From Epiperipatus broadwayi (lineage: Eukaryota > Onychophora > Udeonychophora > Euonychophora > Peripatidae), in the NCBI GenBank assembly GCA_028023455.1, contig JAQFVV010012418.1, forward strand, positions 9,927,279 to 9,991,278: a stretch of DNA of 64,000 nt, in the 5' to 3' direction. This document shows, piece after piece, positions 25,890 through 37,300 of this stretch. The notes beneath the pieces are model-generated. The model was not told the DNA's origin. It saw only the letters and a list, made by a program, of their open reading frames with translations, and did no database searches. How positions within the stretch are numbered: the first letter of the stretch is position 1; each line of letters opens with the position of its first letter. A program made the translations under genes and the position numbers.

Positions 25890-27788
25890 ATGCCACTTCC
25901 AACGCTAAATAAAAAACGAAAGATTGATGACGAGGGAAGAAAATTTCAAGAAAGGTGGGAACTGAATTATTTTTGTGTGGAAGTGAACAATAAGATTACG
26001 TGCTTAATTTGCAAAGAAACTATTAGTGTTGCTAAAGAATACAATATTAAGCGACATTATAGCACTAATCACGAAAAACAATTTTCGTGTTTTGAAGCTA
26101 AAATAAGAGAAGAAAAATTAAAAACAATGAAGAATTCATTAAGTAGCCAGCAAGGAGTGCTTACAAAATTTATAAAAAGTAATGAATCAGTAACAAGAGC
26201 TAGTTATGAAATAAGCTATTTATTAGCAAAACATTCAAAAGCATTCACCGATGGTTCTTTAATCAAGGAATGTATAATAAAAGCTGCCGAATTTGTCTGT
26301 CCAGAAAAAGTACAAGCGTTTCGAGACATCTCATTATCAAGAAATACGGTGGCAGATAGAATTACTGAAATGGCAGATGACATCACTTCGCAATTACAGA
26401 AAATATCTACCAAAATCCAGTTCTTTTCAATTGCTATTGATGAAAGTACGGATATAAGAGATGTTGCACAAGTTGCTGTTTTTTTTCGTGGTTGCGATAA
26501 TAACATGAGGATCACCGAAGAATTGTTGGAATTCATCCCTCTTCACGGAACAACAACTGGTGAAGATATTTTTGATGCCGTATGGAGCATTTTAGAAAAA
26601 CTTAACTTGCCTGTTGACAAGCTTGTTTCTGTTACAACTGATGGTGCTAAATCGATGACAGGTGAAACTAAAGGTTTTGCGTCACGACTAGCAAGGAAAT
26701 TACAAGACGAATATCCAGATAAACCGAAAATCAAAGCTTTTCATTGCCTCATTCACCAACAAGTTCTCTGTTTAAAATTATTAAAAATGGATCAAGTACT
26801 TAAAACAGTTACAAAGATAGTCAACTTTATTCGATCAAGAGCACTTAACCATCGCCAATTTACTTCGTTCCTTAAAGATTTAGAATCCGAATTCGAAGAT
26901 CTTCCTTATTACACAGAAGTTCGTTGGTTGTCCTGCCACAATGTCTTAAAGAGCTTCTATCTGATTTTGGAGGAAATAATATTATTTTTTGAAATGAAAG
27001 ATGAAAACAACGAAAATATATCAATTATAAAAGATCCATTGTGGGTACAAGACCTAGCATTTTTAATAGATATTACAGGCCATCTGAATAATCTTAATAT
27101 TACATTGCAAGGCAAAGATCAATTGATAACGAATATGTATGATGCAGTTGCAAGCTTTGTACAAAAACTGAATTTGTTTAAAAATCATTTGCAAAAGAAC
27201 ATTTTGACGTATTTTCCTACATGTGAGCAGTTAAAAGCACAAAATCAAAGTTGCTCGTTTTTGACATATTTTCCTACATGTGAGCAGTTAAAAGCACAAA
27301 ATCAAAGTTGCTCGTTTTCACATCACTCTGCAAAAATTGAAAAAATAAAAGACGAATTCGATAAACGTTTTGATGATTTCAAGGAGTTCGAAGAAATTTT
27401 TTCTCTTTTCACGGGACCATTTGCCTTTGAAGTCGAAAAAGCTCCGACTTCGATACAACTGGAATTAATTGATTTCCAGAATGATTCGATTTTAAAAACC
27501 AAATATCGAGAAGTAGGAACTCCGAAAATTTATTCCTATTTAGGTGAAAGATACCCAGAAATTAAAAAAATTGCTGCACAAATTTTAAGCTTTTTTGGAA
27601 GTACATACTTATGTGAGAAATTATTTTCATGCATGAAATTAAATAAAACAGCTTACAGATCAAGATTAACTGATAAACATCTACCTGCCATAATGAAAAT
27701 TGCTTGTTCTCAGTCTTTGAATCCAGATATTGAAAAACTAGTAAGAGGAAAACGCTGGCAAGTTTCCAGTAAAAACAATAAATTGTAG
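25890..27788 (+). CDS. hAT-family transposase (GTF2IRD2/ZBED5-like), intact
   Basis: This 632-residue uninterrupted frame has the layout of hAT transposases of the type that gave rise to GTF2IRD2 and ZBED5. A BED-like zinc finger is at residues 38-61 (C38, C41, H56, H61). The DDE catalytic region has AIDESTD (D184) and TTDGAKSMTG (D251), followed by FHCLIHQQVLC. The C-terminal dimerisation region is around residues 550-615, with STYLCEKLFSCMK. The third acidic residue cannot be fixed by eye. Residues near 440-477 contain a 19-residue direct duplication (LTYFPTCEQLKAQNQSCSF twice), encoded by a 57 bp tandem repeat at about 27205-27318. The start ATG follows TTTATTACAGAAA, which could be a splice acceptor. 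It is predicted to act in the nucleus on the flanking TIRs. An intact frame suggests recent activity or domestication. Confidence 0.85.
   Translation: MPLPTLNKKRKIDDEGRKFQERWELNYFCVEVNNKITCLICKETISVAKEYNIKRHYSTNHEKQFSCFEAKIREEKLKTMKNSLSSQQGVLTKFIKSNESVTRASYEISYLLAKHSKAFTDGSLIKECIIKAAEFVCPEKVQAFRDISLSRNTVADRITEMADDITSQLQKISTKIQFFSIAIDESTDIRDVAQVAVFFRGCDNNMRITEELLEFIPLHGTTTGEDIFDAVWSILEKLNLPVDKLVSVTTDGAKSMTGETKGFASRLARKLQDEYPDKPKIKAFHCLIHQQVLCLKLLKMDQVLKTVTKIVNFIRSRALNHRQFTSFLKDLESEFEDLPYYTEVRWLSCHNVLKSFYLILEEIILFFEMKDENNENISIIKDPLWVQDLAFLIDITGHLNNLNITLQGKDQLITNMYDAVASFVQKLNLFKNHLQKNILTYFPTCEQLKAQNQSCSFLTYFPTCEQLKAQNQSCSFSHHSAKIEKIKDEFDKRFDDFKEFEEIFSLFTGPFAFEVEKAPTSIQLELIDFQNDSILKTKYREVGTPKIYSYLGERYPEIKKIAAQILSFFGSTYLCEKLFSCMKLNKTAYRSRLTDKHLPAIMKIACSQSLNPDIEKLVRGKRWQVSSKNNKL
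27205..27318 (+). repeat. 57 bp in-frame tandem duplication in the transposase gene
   Basis: Two consecutive near-identical 57-base units (27205-27261 and 27262-27318), both containing TATTTTCCTACATGTGAGCA. The length is a multiple of three, so the frame is kept. The only visible difference is near the unit start. Confidence 0.9.
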
Positions 27789-28357
27789 TTTTATAAATAT
27801 GTAATCAGATAAAATAAATGTTTAAATAAAAGCAATACTATATCAATTGTATATTATTGAAGTGAATTCACTAAACTACATAATATGCTTTAATTACCCT
27901 ATCTATATTCCTGCATTTTCACTTTCAAAATACAATTTTAAGAAAATTTGTGTGATGTGGCCCGCGAGAATCTTACCAGTAGCATAAAGTGGCCCATTGT
28001 TTGAATGAGTTTGACATGCCTGAAATAGACCAAGAAGAGATAAAAAAAAATATGTTTATTTGATTTCTAAAAATATTTGTCTTCTTTAAAAACTTCTAAT
28101 GTATTTTAAGTATACAAGACTTAAAAATATATTTCGGCATGAATAATAGTTTAAGTTTTTATTTTTGATATTATATTACAGATGAATTACCCACATGGAA
28201 ATACACTAGTTTATTAAATTAATAAAGCACAAATTATTTATGATAAAACTTTTCTACATCATCTTTATATATGTATATATTGTGAATATAAATTATGATC
28301 ATTTTAATTAAACGGTTTTTGTATATCTATGTATGCATAACTAATTTTAATTTATAG

Positions 28358-28517
28358 AACTTACAAAAAACATTAAAAGAGGATTAAGACCTATTATCTC
28401 TGAAAATGATTGCCCAGTTCCAGAAATGCACATGATTATGATAAAATGTTGGTCACCAGTACCATATTCAAGACCCGAATTTATACATATTCGCATTATT
28501 TTAGATAATATTCCAAA
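28358..28517 (+). CDS. Host exon: C-lobe of a protein-kinase-like domain
   Basis: A 160-base open segment is bounded by TTTAATTTATAG on the left and by GTAAGTG on the right, a good acceptor and donor pair. In its one open phase it reads KRGLRPIISENDCP, then a methionine-rich helix, IKCWSPVPYSRPEFIHIR and ILDNI. The CW..P..RP.F..I pattern is diagnostic of the last helices of protein kinase domains, with the invariant arginine of the C-lobe. The spacing and the GLRPII start fit receptor guanylate cyclase kinase-homology domains or tyrosine-kinase-like families equally well. No other exon of the gene was found, so the family stays open. The plus strand is the sense strand of the host gene, and the surrounding repeats would then be intronic. 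Confidence 0.75.
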
Positions 28518-28705
28518 GTAAGTGAGTGCACTCTATATATATATTATAAGTTCAAACTTGTGTTTCTTATGTATTGTTGAAAATTCACAAAGTCTATTTT
28601 TTTTTCTTAGTCTCATAACTTGAATGCATAAATAATACATAGTGGTTTACAATTTGTTTTATCATTTATAAAATAAATGCACAAATTAATATTAATAAAC
28701 AAAAC

Positions 28706-29488
<783 letters not shown>

Positions 29489-31930
29489 CAAGATGGCCAC
29501 CATGCCTCACAAGCATGTCTTTTTGGCTCTTAGAAAAACCAATGTTTTTTAAAGTTTACTGTTTATTTTATTATCTTCTATATATACAACACTTGTATAA
29601 AGTACTATTAAACAGCTTCAAACAAACAGGTAAGTCTTTTTTTTATATCACTTACCTAAATATAACCTTTTTGGGGTCGTTTAATAACCCATTAAAAGTT
29701 TCCATAATGGAGGAAATTTGTAATCCTCACCAATCCAACGATATCGATGATAATTTGATAGCTAGTACTAATCCTTCCAATTTTCATTCTGGAATTAACC
29801 CAGATTCATGTAACAAAAATAATCAAAATTTTAATAAAATTAAGCCACTAACTGAAAGGCTTTTTCAAATCGAAGAAAAAAGCTCTGAACAACAATCACG
29901 TGGAGAAAGCCTTAACGTTAATATGAAAAATTTTCCTAATCTAACAAATAATAAAATTGATAACTGCAATCAAGTTAAAAACACCAATAAAAGTGAAATC
30001 AAACATAATTCACCAACCAAGTCGTCTAATTCTGGAAATTTATTAAACATAAACACTTATGTAAGAGTTGTTAAAGATTACTCAGCAAGCATGGTAAATA
30101 ACGTTCAACTTACATTGGAGGACATTATAGATACTTTTAATCTTGATAATGAAAACGATGAAAATGAAACAATTGACACAGATTTCTCAAACTCTCAACA
30201 AATAACTCTGGAAATATATGACTATTATACAGAAAAATTCCACTCTACCATTCCACAAAATTTATTAAACTCTTTCAAAAAATTTCACAATCACAAATCT
30301 GTCATAATAACCGTAACAAATAGTAATTGTGATCTCACAAAATTTCCCATCGATGAACTGTATCAATTATTAACGGAAAAGAAACTATGGAATTACCTTT
30401 ATAAAATATTAGACCATCCAAACAACAGATATTTATGCCTAGAGTTTCACAGCAAGATGCAAAAAGATATATTTAAAAATAATATTAAATTCCTTAATGG
30501 AAAAATGATTTGCTATATCGATATTATGTGCCCTCTTTTATTAAAAGGTCAAATTAAAAAAATGTCATATTGATTTCTCAGAAATAGATCTCCAACTATT
30601 ACTTAAACAATATGGAAATGTCTCTGATTTTAAATATCAATTAAACAAAAATGCTTAGACTCCTCTATTCTCAAATATAGCAACGTTCTCATTCACTCTA
30701 AATAAAAACAGTAACGCAACAGATATTCCTACGGTACATTCATCAGAAACATCGCCGCTAACTATAACATTTAAAGGTATTTCTCCTCAATGTTTCTCAT
30801 GCAAAGAAAGAACTCATATAATAAAAAATTGCCCAAATAAATTTTGCACTGAATGTGGACTTAAAATCACAAAGCCACATCAATGTACGAAAGTTCTAAA
30901 GCAACAACAAAGCAATGATATACTGCCAGCTGGAAAACATTTACAAATATCTTCATCATCAAAAACTATCGGACGTTCCTTAATAAAACAAATTACAATC
31001 AATAATCCCTCTATCACTAAATCTAACCAAGATAAAATTAAAGATAAAGAACCACCAGCTGATAAACTTCCACAGACTTCATCATCATCTAAAACTATTG
31101 AACATTCCTTATTAAAAGAATCTTCAATCAGTAATCATCCTATCACCAAAACCAAAGAAGATAAAATTATACATAAAGAACCACTTGACACAAACACAGA
31201 ATCTGAGGAGGAAAACATGAACACCTCATCATCATCATCATCAGAACATCATGAGAATACCTCAGATGACAATACACCCTTTCAAATAGCCAACAAACAC
31301 AAGACTAAGATAAGAAAGAAAAGTAAAATCAATAGAAGTAGCACAAAGACAGCTGACCAACATATGCCTTCTGAGAATTATAATCCTATTTGCAATACAA
31401 ACAAAAATAAACCTACCATCCCACTAAAAAATAAACTTAAAGCCAATAATCCCAGTAATTCTCCAGATGAAGTTACCACAAACAGCTACTGGACTAGACA
31501 ATCACTCTTGGAAGATGCCACTCTCACTCCAGAACAAAAAAAAATTATGGCAGGAGTAGACATCAATAGAAGAACTTCCAAAAAATCTTCAGACTCTAAT
31601 TATTCACAAACAAAGTATACCACATACAGCACAGAATCTGATCAAGATCCTGTCTCAATGAAAGCTCCACCATAAATAATACAACTTTATTATTTTTTAT
31701 TCAAAATAAATGGATAAAAACTTAATACTAGACTATGTAAAGAAAGAAAAAACAATTCAACCATTGATATATATAATCAAAAATGTTTTACTAATATTTT
31801 AATTGTTCAATATTACTAATCATGTATTTTTTCTTTTTTTTCAATTTTACTACAAATTGTACTAATTTTCCTATTTTTTTATAAAGAAAAAAATGTAACC
31901 AAATAAACTGCCAATAAAATATATTTTAAA
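29489..31930 (+). mobile_element. LINE A, ORF1-only element flanked by TAG repeats
   Basis: About 2.4 kb between two TAG arrays contains a leader of about 220 bases, one ORF1, and a 3' untranslated segment of about 255 bases ending CCAATAAAATATATTTTAAA just before the repeat. No endonuclease or reverse transcriptase sequence is present. Its ORF1 is clearly homologous to ORF1 of LINE B over its whole length but diverged, so it is not a simple duplicate of B. It resembles in principle the half-LINE (HAL1) situation in mammals, where an ORF1-only derivative depends on a partner. Confidence 0.75.
29707..31675 (+). pseudogene. LINE A ORF1, nucleic-acid-binding protein with zinc knuckles (two lesions)
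   Basis: The frame starts MEEICNPHQ at 29707, chosen by position relative to the ORF1 start of LINE B. A polar N-terminal third is followed by the conserved block KLWNYLYKILDHPNNRYLCL and FLNGKMICYIDI. An extra A in a seven-A run near 30555-30562 shifts the frame, and a TAG lies at 30656-30658. After these the frame is open to 31675. The knuckle region near 30791 has C-x2-C-x4-H-x4-C (CFSCKERTHIIKNC) and a second C-x2-C...H-x-C. A serine-rich linker of about 39 residues is present twice (SSSSKTI...KEP). The C-terminus has WTRQ and IMAGVDINRR, also found in LINE B. With one indel and one stop it is only lightly damaged. Confidence 0.8.
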
Positions 31931-32031
31931 AGTAGTAGTAATGGTAGTAGTAGTGGTAGTACTAGTGGTAGCAGTAGCAGTAGCAGTAGCAGTAGCAGTA
32001 GCAGTAGCAGTAGCAGTAGTAGTAGAGGTAG
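31930..32031. repeat. TAG and TAGCAG repeat between LINE A and LINE B
   Basis: About 100 bases of TAG repeats, of which the second half is a regular (GTAGCA)n hexamer run. It serves as the 3' tail of LINE A and as the left flank of LINE B. Confidence 0.9.
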
Positions 32032-32217
32032 CCATCTTGGCTCTTGACAGAGAAAGTTGACTCATTTCAGCTCCTGCTTTAGACTTAAGTTTTATTGGTT
32101 TTTGATTGAATTTGATAGTGAAAAGTATACCAAAAGAAAAAGGAAATTTTCCACTTAAAGGTAAGCTCTATTTCGAGCAAAATTGTTGTTAATATAAAGA
32201 AGAATATTGGATTTAAA

Positions 32218-34077
32218 ATGTCTAATATTTCTGATTCTAATTCTAATTTAAAAATTGCTAATAATAGCTTAGATAAAAATAATTCTTATCAAGATCTAGA
32301 AAAAGTCAAAGTTAACAATAGTTCTTTTTCAAAAGTAAAAACTGGATCCAATATGGCTGAAGCCTTATCTGATTTATCTAAAACAAGAAATAAGTTTAAA
32401 AATACCAATTTGCCTGAGGCATCTGATTCTATTGAATTAAATAAGAATATTAAACAAACTTATGCTAGTATTTTAAAGCAAAAATCTGAACAAGATAACA
32501 ATATAATTACAGAAGAAAATTTAACAGAAATTTTTAATTTTGACAATGAACTACAAATGGAACAAGAAAATACAAATTTATTATCAACTAGTAATACAGA
32601 TTATGTTTCTGCATGTGAAAAATTTATACAAACAATTCCTTTAACAGTTCTTAAATCATTTCAAAAATTTAAAAGTATTAAAACCTCTACAATAGCTATA
32701 ACAGATACTAATTCTTCAGTCATGAATTTTCCTACTGATGAATTTTATTCTTATCTATCAGAAAAAAAACTTTGGTCAATGATATACAAAGTGCTAGATC
32801 ATCCTAATAGCAGATATAAAACAATAGAATATCATAATGTGGCTCAGAAACAAATATTTGAAAAACATATTCACTTTCTTAATGGAAAATTTATTTGTTA
32901 CATAGACATTGATAGACCTACAAATTTGAATGGACAAATTAAGAACTGTCATGTAGACTTTAAAGCTGATGATCTACAAGATTTACTAAAAAATGTTGGA
33001 ACTGTGGCCAACTTTAAATATGTATGGGAAAAAAGAGCCACACAGCCAGTTCTAACCAATACTGCTCATTTCACTATGTCATTGAAGAAAAATATGCAAC
33101 CAACAGATATACCAACATTACATGCAACAGATTCTTCACCTTTGATAGTTACTTTCAGAGGCATTTCACCTCAGTGTTTTTTTTGTAAAGCCAGAGATCA
33201 TCTTGTCAAAGAATGCCCTAACCGTTTTTGTAAAAAGTGTGGTTTTAAAAAAACAAAAACGCATCAGTGCAGTAGAGATCCAATAGCTAATAATGAAATC
33301 AGACTCATGCAAAGTAACCCTGAAAAAACAAAAGTAGATGAACCTATTCCCAATATGCAAAGTAACCCTGAAAAAACAAAAGTTGATGAACCTATTCCCA
33401 ATAATGAAGACAACAACACAGATATCCAAAATCTCACCCTTGATGAACTTATTCCCAATAATGAAGACAACAACGCAGATATGCAAAATCTCAGCCTTGA
33501 TGAATTTATTTCCAATAATGAAGACAACAACACAAATAAGCAAAATCTCAGCTTTGATGATCCTAGTCAAAATAGCTCCATGAATACTATACCAAATAAA
33601 TCTTATACCTCACAGGAGGAAACAGAAACAGAGTACATGAGTGATACCTTACCTTTTCCTTGCTCTGATAAAGAGTTCCAATTAATTAAAGTGAAGACTA
33701 AGAAATGAATGCACAAGAGGAAAAAATCTGCATTGCATCAAGAGCCTATACAAACTAATGAACCTGACAAACATAGTGAAAGAAAATCAAAGAAAAATGA
33801 TACAAAGTCAACCACACCAGCATTAAAAAAAAAAAAACTCACAAATAAAACAGGTGAAACAGATTATCCAGCTAATGAATCAACACTTCATTGGACCAGA
33901 CAAAAACAAAGTACAAATCAATTGACACAGGAGCAGCTTCTTCTGATGGCAGGAGTGGATGTACACAGAAGATCTACTAAATCTAAGGATAGCATAACAA
34001 ATACCATGTCTCAAAATACAGAGACAGACTTTGAAGCACCATTAAAAATAGACTATCAAGATGAGTTGCATAAATAA
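32218..34077 (+). pseudogene. LINE B ORF1, zinc-knuckle protein with one in-frame TGA
   Basis: The frame starts MSNISDSNSN and would span about 620 codons. A TGA at 33706-33708 splits it into 496 and 122 codons, with an ATG directly after the stop. The same place in LINE A is open, so the TGA is probably a nonsense mutation. N-terminal polar region; conserved RNA-binding-like block KLWSMIYKVLDHPNSRYKTI and FLNGKFICYIDID (residues about 180-240); zinc knuckle CFFCKARDHLVKEC (C-x2-C-x4-H-x4-C) near residue 320, followed by CKKCGFKKTKTHQC. Two MQSNPEKTKVDEPIPN repeats and three NEDNN-type repeats of 19 residues follow (about 33306-33560). The last part carries WTRQ and LLMAGVDVHRRS. It probably binds element RNA with ORF2 protein, as LINE ORF1 proteins do. 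Confidence 0.8.
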
Positions 34078-34344
34078 CACTTATAGACTTTCAAACCAGG
34101 ACAATTTTTTGGATTTAACCCCAAATGTGAAAATAATTGTCATGTTTATGAACAAAAATATGCACAACAAACTCAATAGAACTTCACTTGCAAGGGTAAG
34201 TTCATTGTTTTCACAGTGGTGTATTATTATAATTTTTCTTTTCTATATAACACATTCCTATTACACTTTTACTAATATTAGTTGTCCCATTCATTATATA
34301 ATAAACTATAAAATATTCTCCCACCATTTTATATAATTGATAAT

Positions 34345-37300
34345 ATGGGTCTTTATATTACAGCAGTCAATGTAAGGGGTATTAACTCTACCCAGCGAAT
34401 ATTTGCAATTAGCAATTGGATAAGGCAATTCTCACCCCATATCCTTTTATTTACAGAGACAAAATGCTCAGCACATTCTACATTTAATCCTGAACTCTAC
34501 CTTAGTAAATTTGGATACAGTAAATTTTCAACATCTGATATTGCTGCTGCTGGGGTAGGGATTCTCATCCATCATCATTCTCCTTTTCAAACCTTTAAGA
34601 TTTTATACTTAGATTGGCATATGAGTATAATTATTCTGTATCATTCTTCTTTTACAGTAAATTTAATAACATTCTATTTATATAATCAGCCAGTGTTAAT
34701 TCACCAATTAATAAATAAAATAAATTTAATATTAGCTACAAATTCTTACCCAACTATAATCATGGGTGATTTTAACATGTCTTATAAGAATTTTACATTA
34801 AAATACCTTCATTTGATTAATAAAAATCTCATGAGTGCTGAAGGTTTTTTTCCAACTAACTCCATTTCATTCTATACTAAAAAACACTCCTCTCTAATAG
34901 ACCTTGTATTCTATTCACCAGATCTACATTTCATAATAAATCCCTCTCTATGTCCTGTAACTTTCTCTGATCATTTAGCACTTAATGTGGAACTCACAAT
35001 ACACATGCAACATCAACCAATTCTTCCTCTAAATAAAACTACTCATCTTCTATTAAAATCCACTACACCTGAAGCAGTTCTCTCTGAGATTTATATTTAC
35101 TTTAAGAAGGTAGACATACTATCTTTAAACCCAGTAGAGGCCTGGCTATCATTTATTAACATAATCTCTTCAACTATTCGACATTATACCTCCAAAAATA
35201 GTTCTCCCACTAATCTTGTTAATAAATTAGATACAATACACTTAAAACTAAAAAATACTTCATGTGACCCTTCTTCAGTTAAATCAATAATGTTTTTAAA
35301 ACAAGAATACAAGCAAACCCAACTCATACTGGCTGATTATCTCTCTACAAAAAAAGCAAAAATTTTTCTAGCTAATCCCCATAACTGGTCTAAAGGATAT
35401 ATTCGGTGGGCCTTAGGTTATACTCCCAAAAAATTAACTCCTTCATCTATTATTTTTGATTCAAAAATGATTGCTGGGGAAGACATGACTCCGCAAATAT
35501 ATTATCACTTTAAAGCTAGACTCCAAAAATTTCCTTTTCCAAAATTCTCTTCATTTCACTTTGGTTTTACCACAGAAGAACATAACATTACAAAGTATGA
35601 AATTGCTCTCAAGTTGAATGCTATTCCAAACAATACACACCCAGGTACACATGCAATTCCAAAATTTTTATTATCACATCTTAGCCACTTTACTATCCCA
35701 ATAGTACACAATATGATAAATTATCTATCAAAACAAATACATAACATTGACCAACTTTATCCAGTATCACTGGTCCCTTTTCTAAAAAAAAATACACTTC
35801 CTTCTCCTCTAGATAATCTATGCCCTATTTCAATGTCTCCTCTGATCATCAAACTAATAGAGTCTCTTTTAAAAGACAAAATTCAACCCCTAATACTTCC
35901 TGGGTTGTCTAAGTTTCAGTTTGCTAGAAAAGGATGTTCTACTTCTGAAGCACTTATGTTATGTAAAATATTAATAGAGGATGTAAGACAAGCTAGAAAA
36001 TCAGCACCTATTGCAATTCAATTAGACATACAGGCTGCATTCGATTCAGTGCCTGTGGACAAGCTACTACAGGTGCTTAGTCAACATAAAATTCCAATAC
36101 CTATAATGTATGTTCTAGCAAACCTGCTCATCAATAGAAAAATACACATTACTCTTAATGGCAAAATGTCCCCTGACTTCACTCCACACAACTCAATACC
36201 ACAAGGCTCTCCCCTTAGTTCACTGTTTTTTATCACATATATTAACCCCCTCCTACTAGAAATAGAATCTAAATTGCCAGGAATATATGTACCCCTCATA
36301 AACCAATCCATCAATCATATTTCATACATGGATGATATAGTCATTTTTTTGCCATCCAAAAACCATTTGCCTTTAATATATACCATTTTAGAAAATTACT
36401 CTGCAGCTTATAGTTTAAAATTTAACAAAGAAAAAACATCTATTTGGAGTATACTTTCTGGTAATCAAATTCATTCAGTTTGCAGTTCCCCTCCCCACAA
36501 ATTTCTTGGTCTCCCAATTCATCTGTCTATGAATGCAATGAGAAAGATAATACAAGAACAATTAATATCTGCAATTGAAAAGGTGACAACCTCACTTTCA
36601 AAAGCATATCTTTCATTGCATAGTAAAATATCACTCATTAACATATTAATTTTCCCAAAAATAAATTACTATGCACCTATCATTAAATTTACAAACTCAT
36701 TTAAGAAAAAAATTAACTCTTTTTGCACCAAACTCATATGGAATAATAAGGCAGTGGTAATAAGCATCAAAAGTCTGCAAAAACATTCAAGACTAAATGG
36801 CCTGTCATTACACTGCATTTCAACATTCTATTACCAAAAAACTCATAATGCATTAATGAAACTTTATATGACATATGAAAATTTCCAAGTGTTTCTTCCA
36901 ATATCACCTACAGACACTCCACCTCCTATTAAAAATAAATTCATTAACAATCTAATAAAAACAATATTCAAACATAAAGTACCTGCTACAAACCTTTTCT
37001 CAACTAAAATTAAGTATTGGGAAGCACATTACATAACAACTAATTCCAATCCCTTTGAAATTCCCATTAGCTTAATTAATATCACAAATAAATCTATAAT
37101 CCAAAAATTTAAATTCTGGTACTTGGAGCCTAAGTACTTAGATTTTCTAATAAAAATCAACCTTAGAGCTTTACCTACCAATGCTTTTCTGGCTGGAAGA
37201 TGGAGATCTCCAAACATAGATGCCATTTGTCAACTATGTAATAAAGAAGAAGAAACAACGGAACATTTTATTTCTCAGTGTACTTCTCTCAAAACATATC

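Larger units (their letters stand above)
24894..28022 (+). mobile_element. hAT transposon, about 3.1 kb, with intact transposase
   Basis: The left end starts CACGCATGTCAAACT and the right end, read on the minus strand, starts CAGGCATGTCAAACT. This gives terminal inverted repeats of about 15 bases with one mismatch, followed on both sides by GGCC-rich blocks. This is the terminus style of Charlie-like hAT elements. The flanking octamers ACCCAGTC and AAATAGAC match at only half the positions, so a target duplication is not convincing. The single gene inside reads in the plus direction. Confidence 0.8.

Noticed and set aside
33166-33570. Minus-strand and alternative-frame repeats with IGN.FI-type units
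   Set aside because: Shadows of the NEDNN tandem repeats in LINE B ORF1.
34061-34336. A 91-codon frame between ORF1 and ORF2 of LINE B
   Set aside because: It overlaps the end of ORF1, is of biased composition (I, F, Y, H) and has no counterpart in LINE A.
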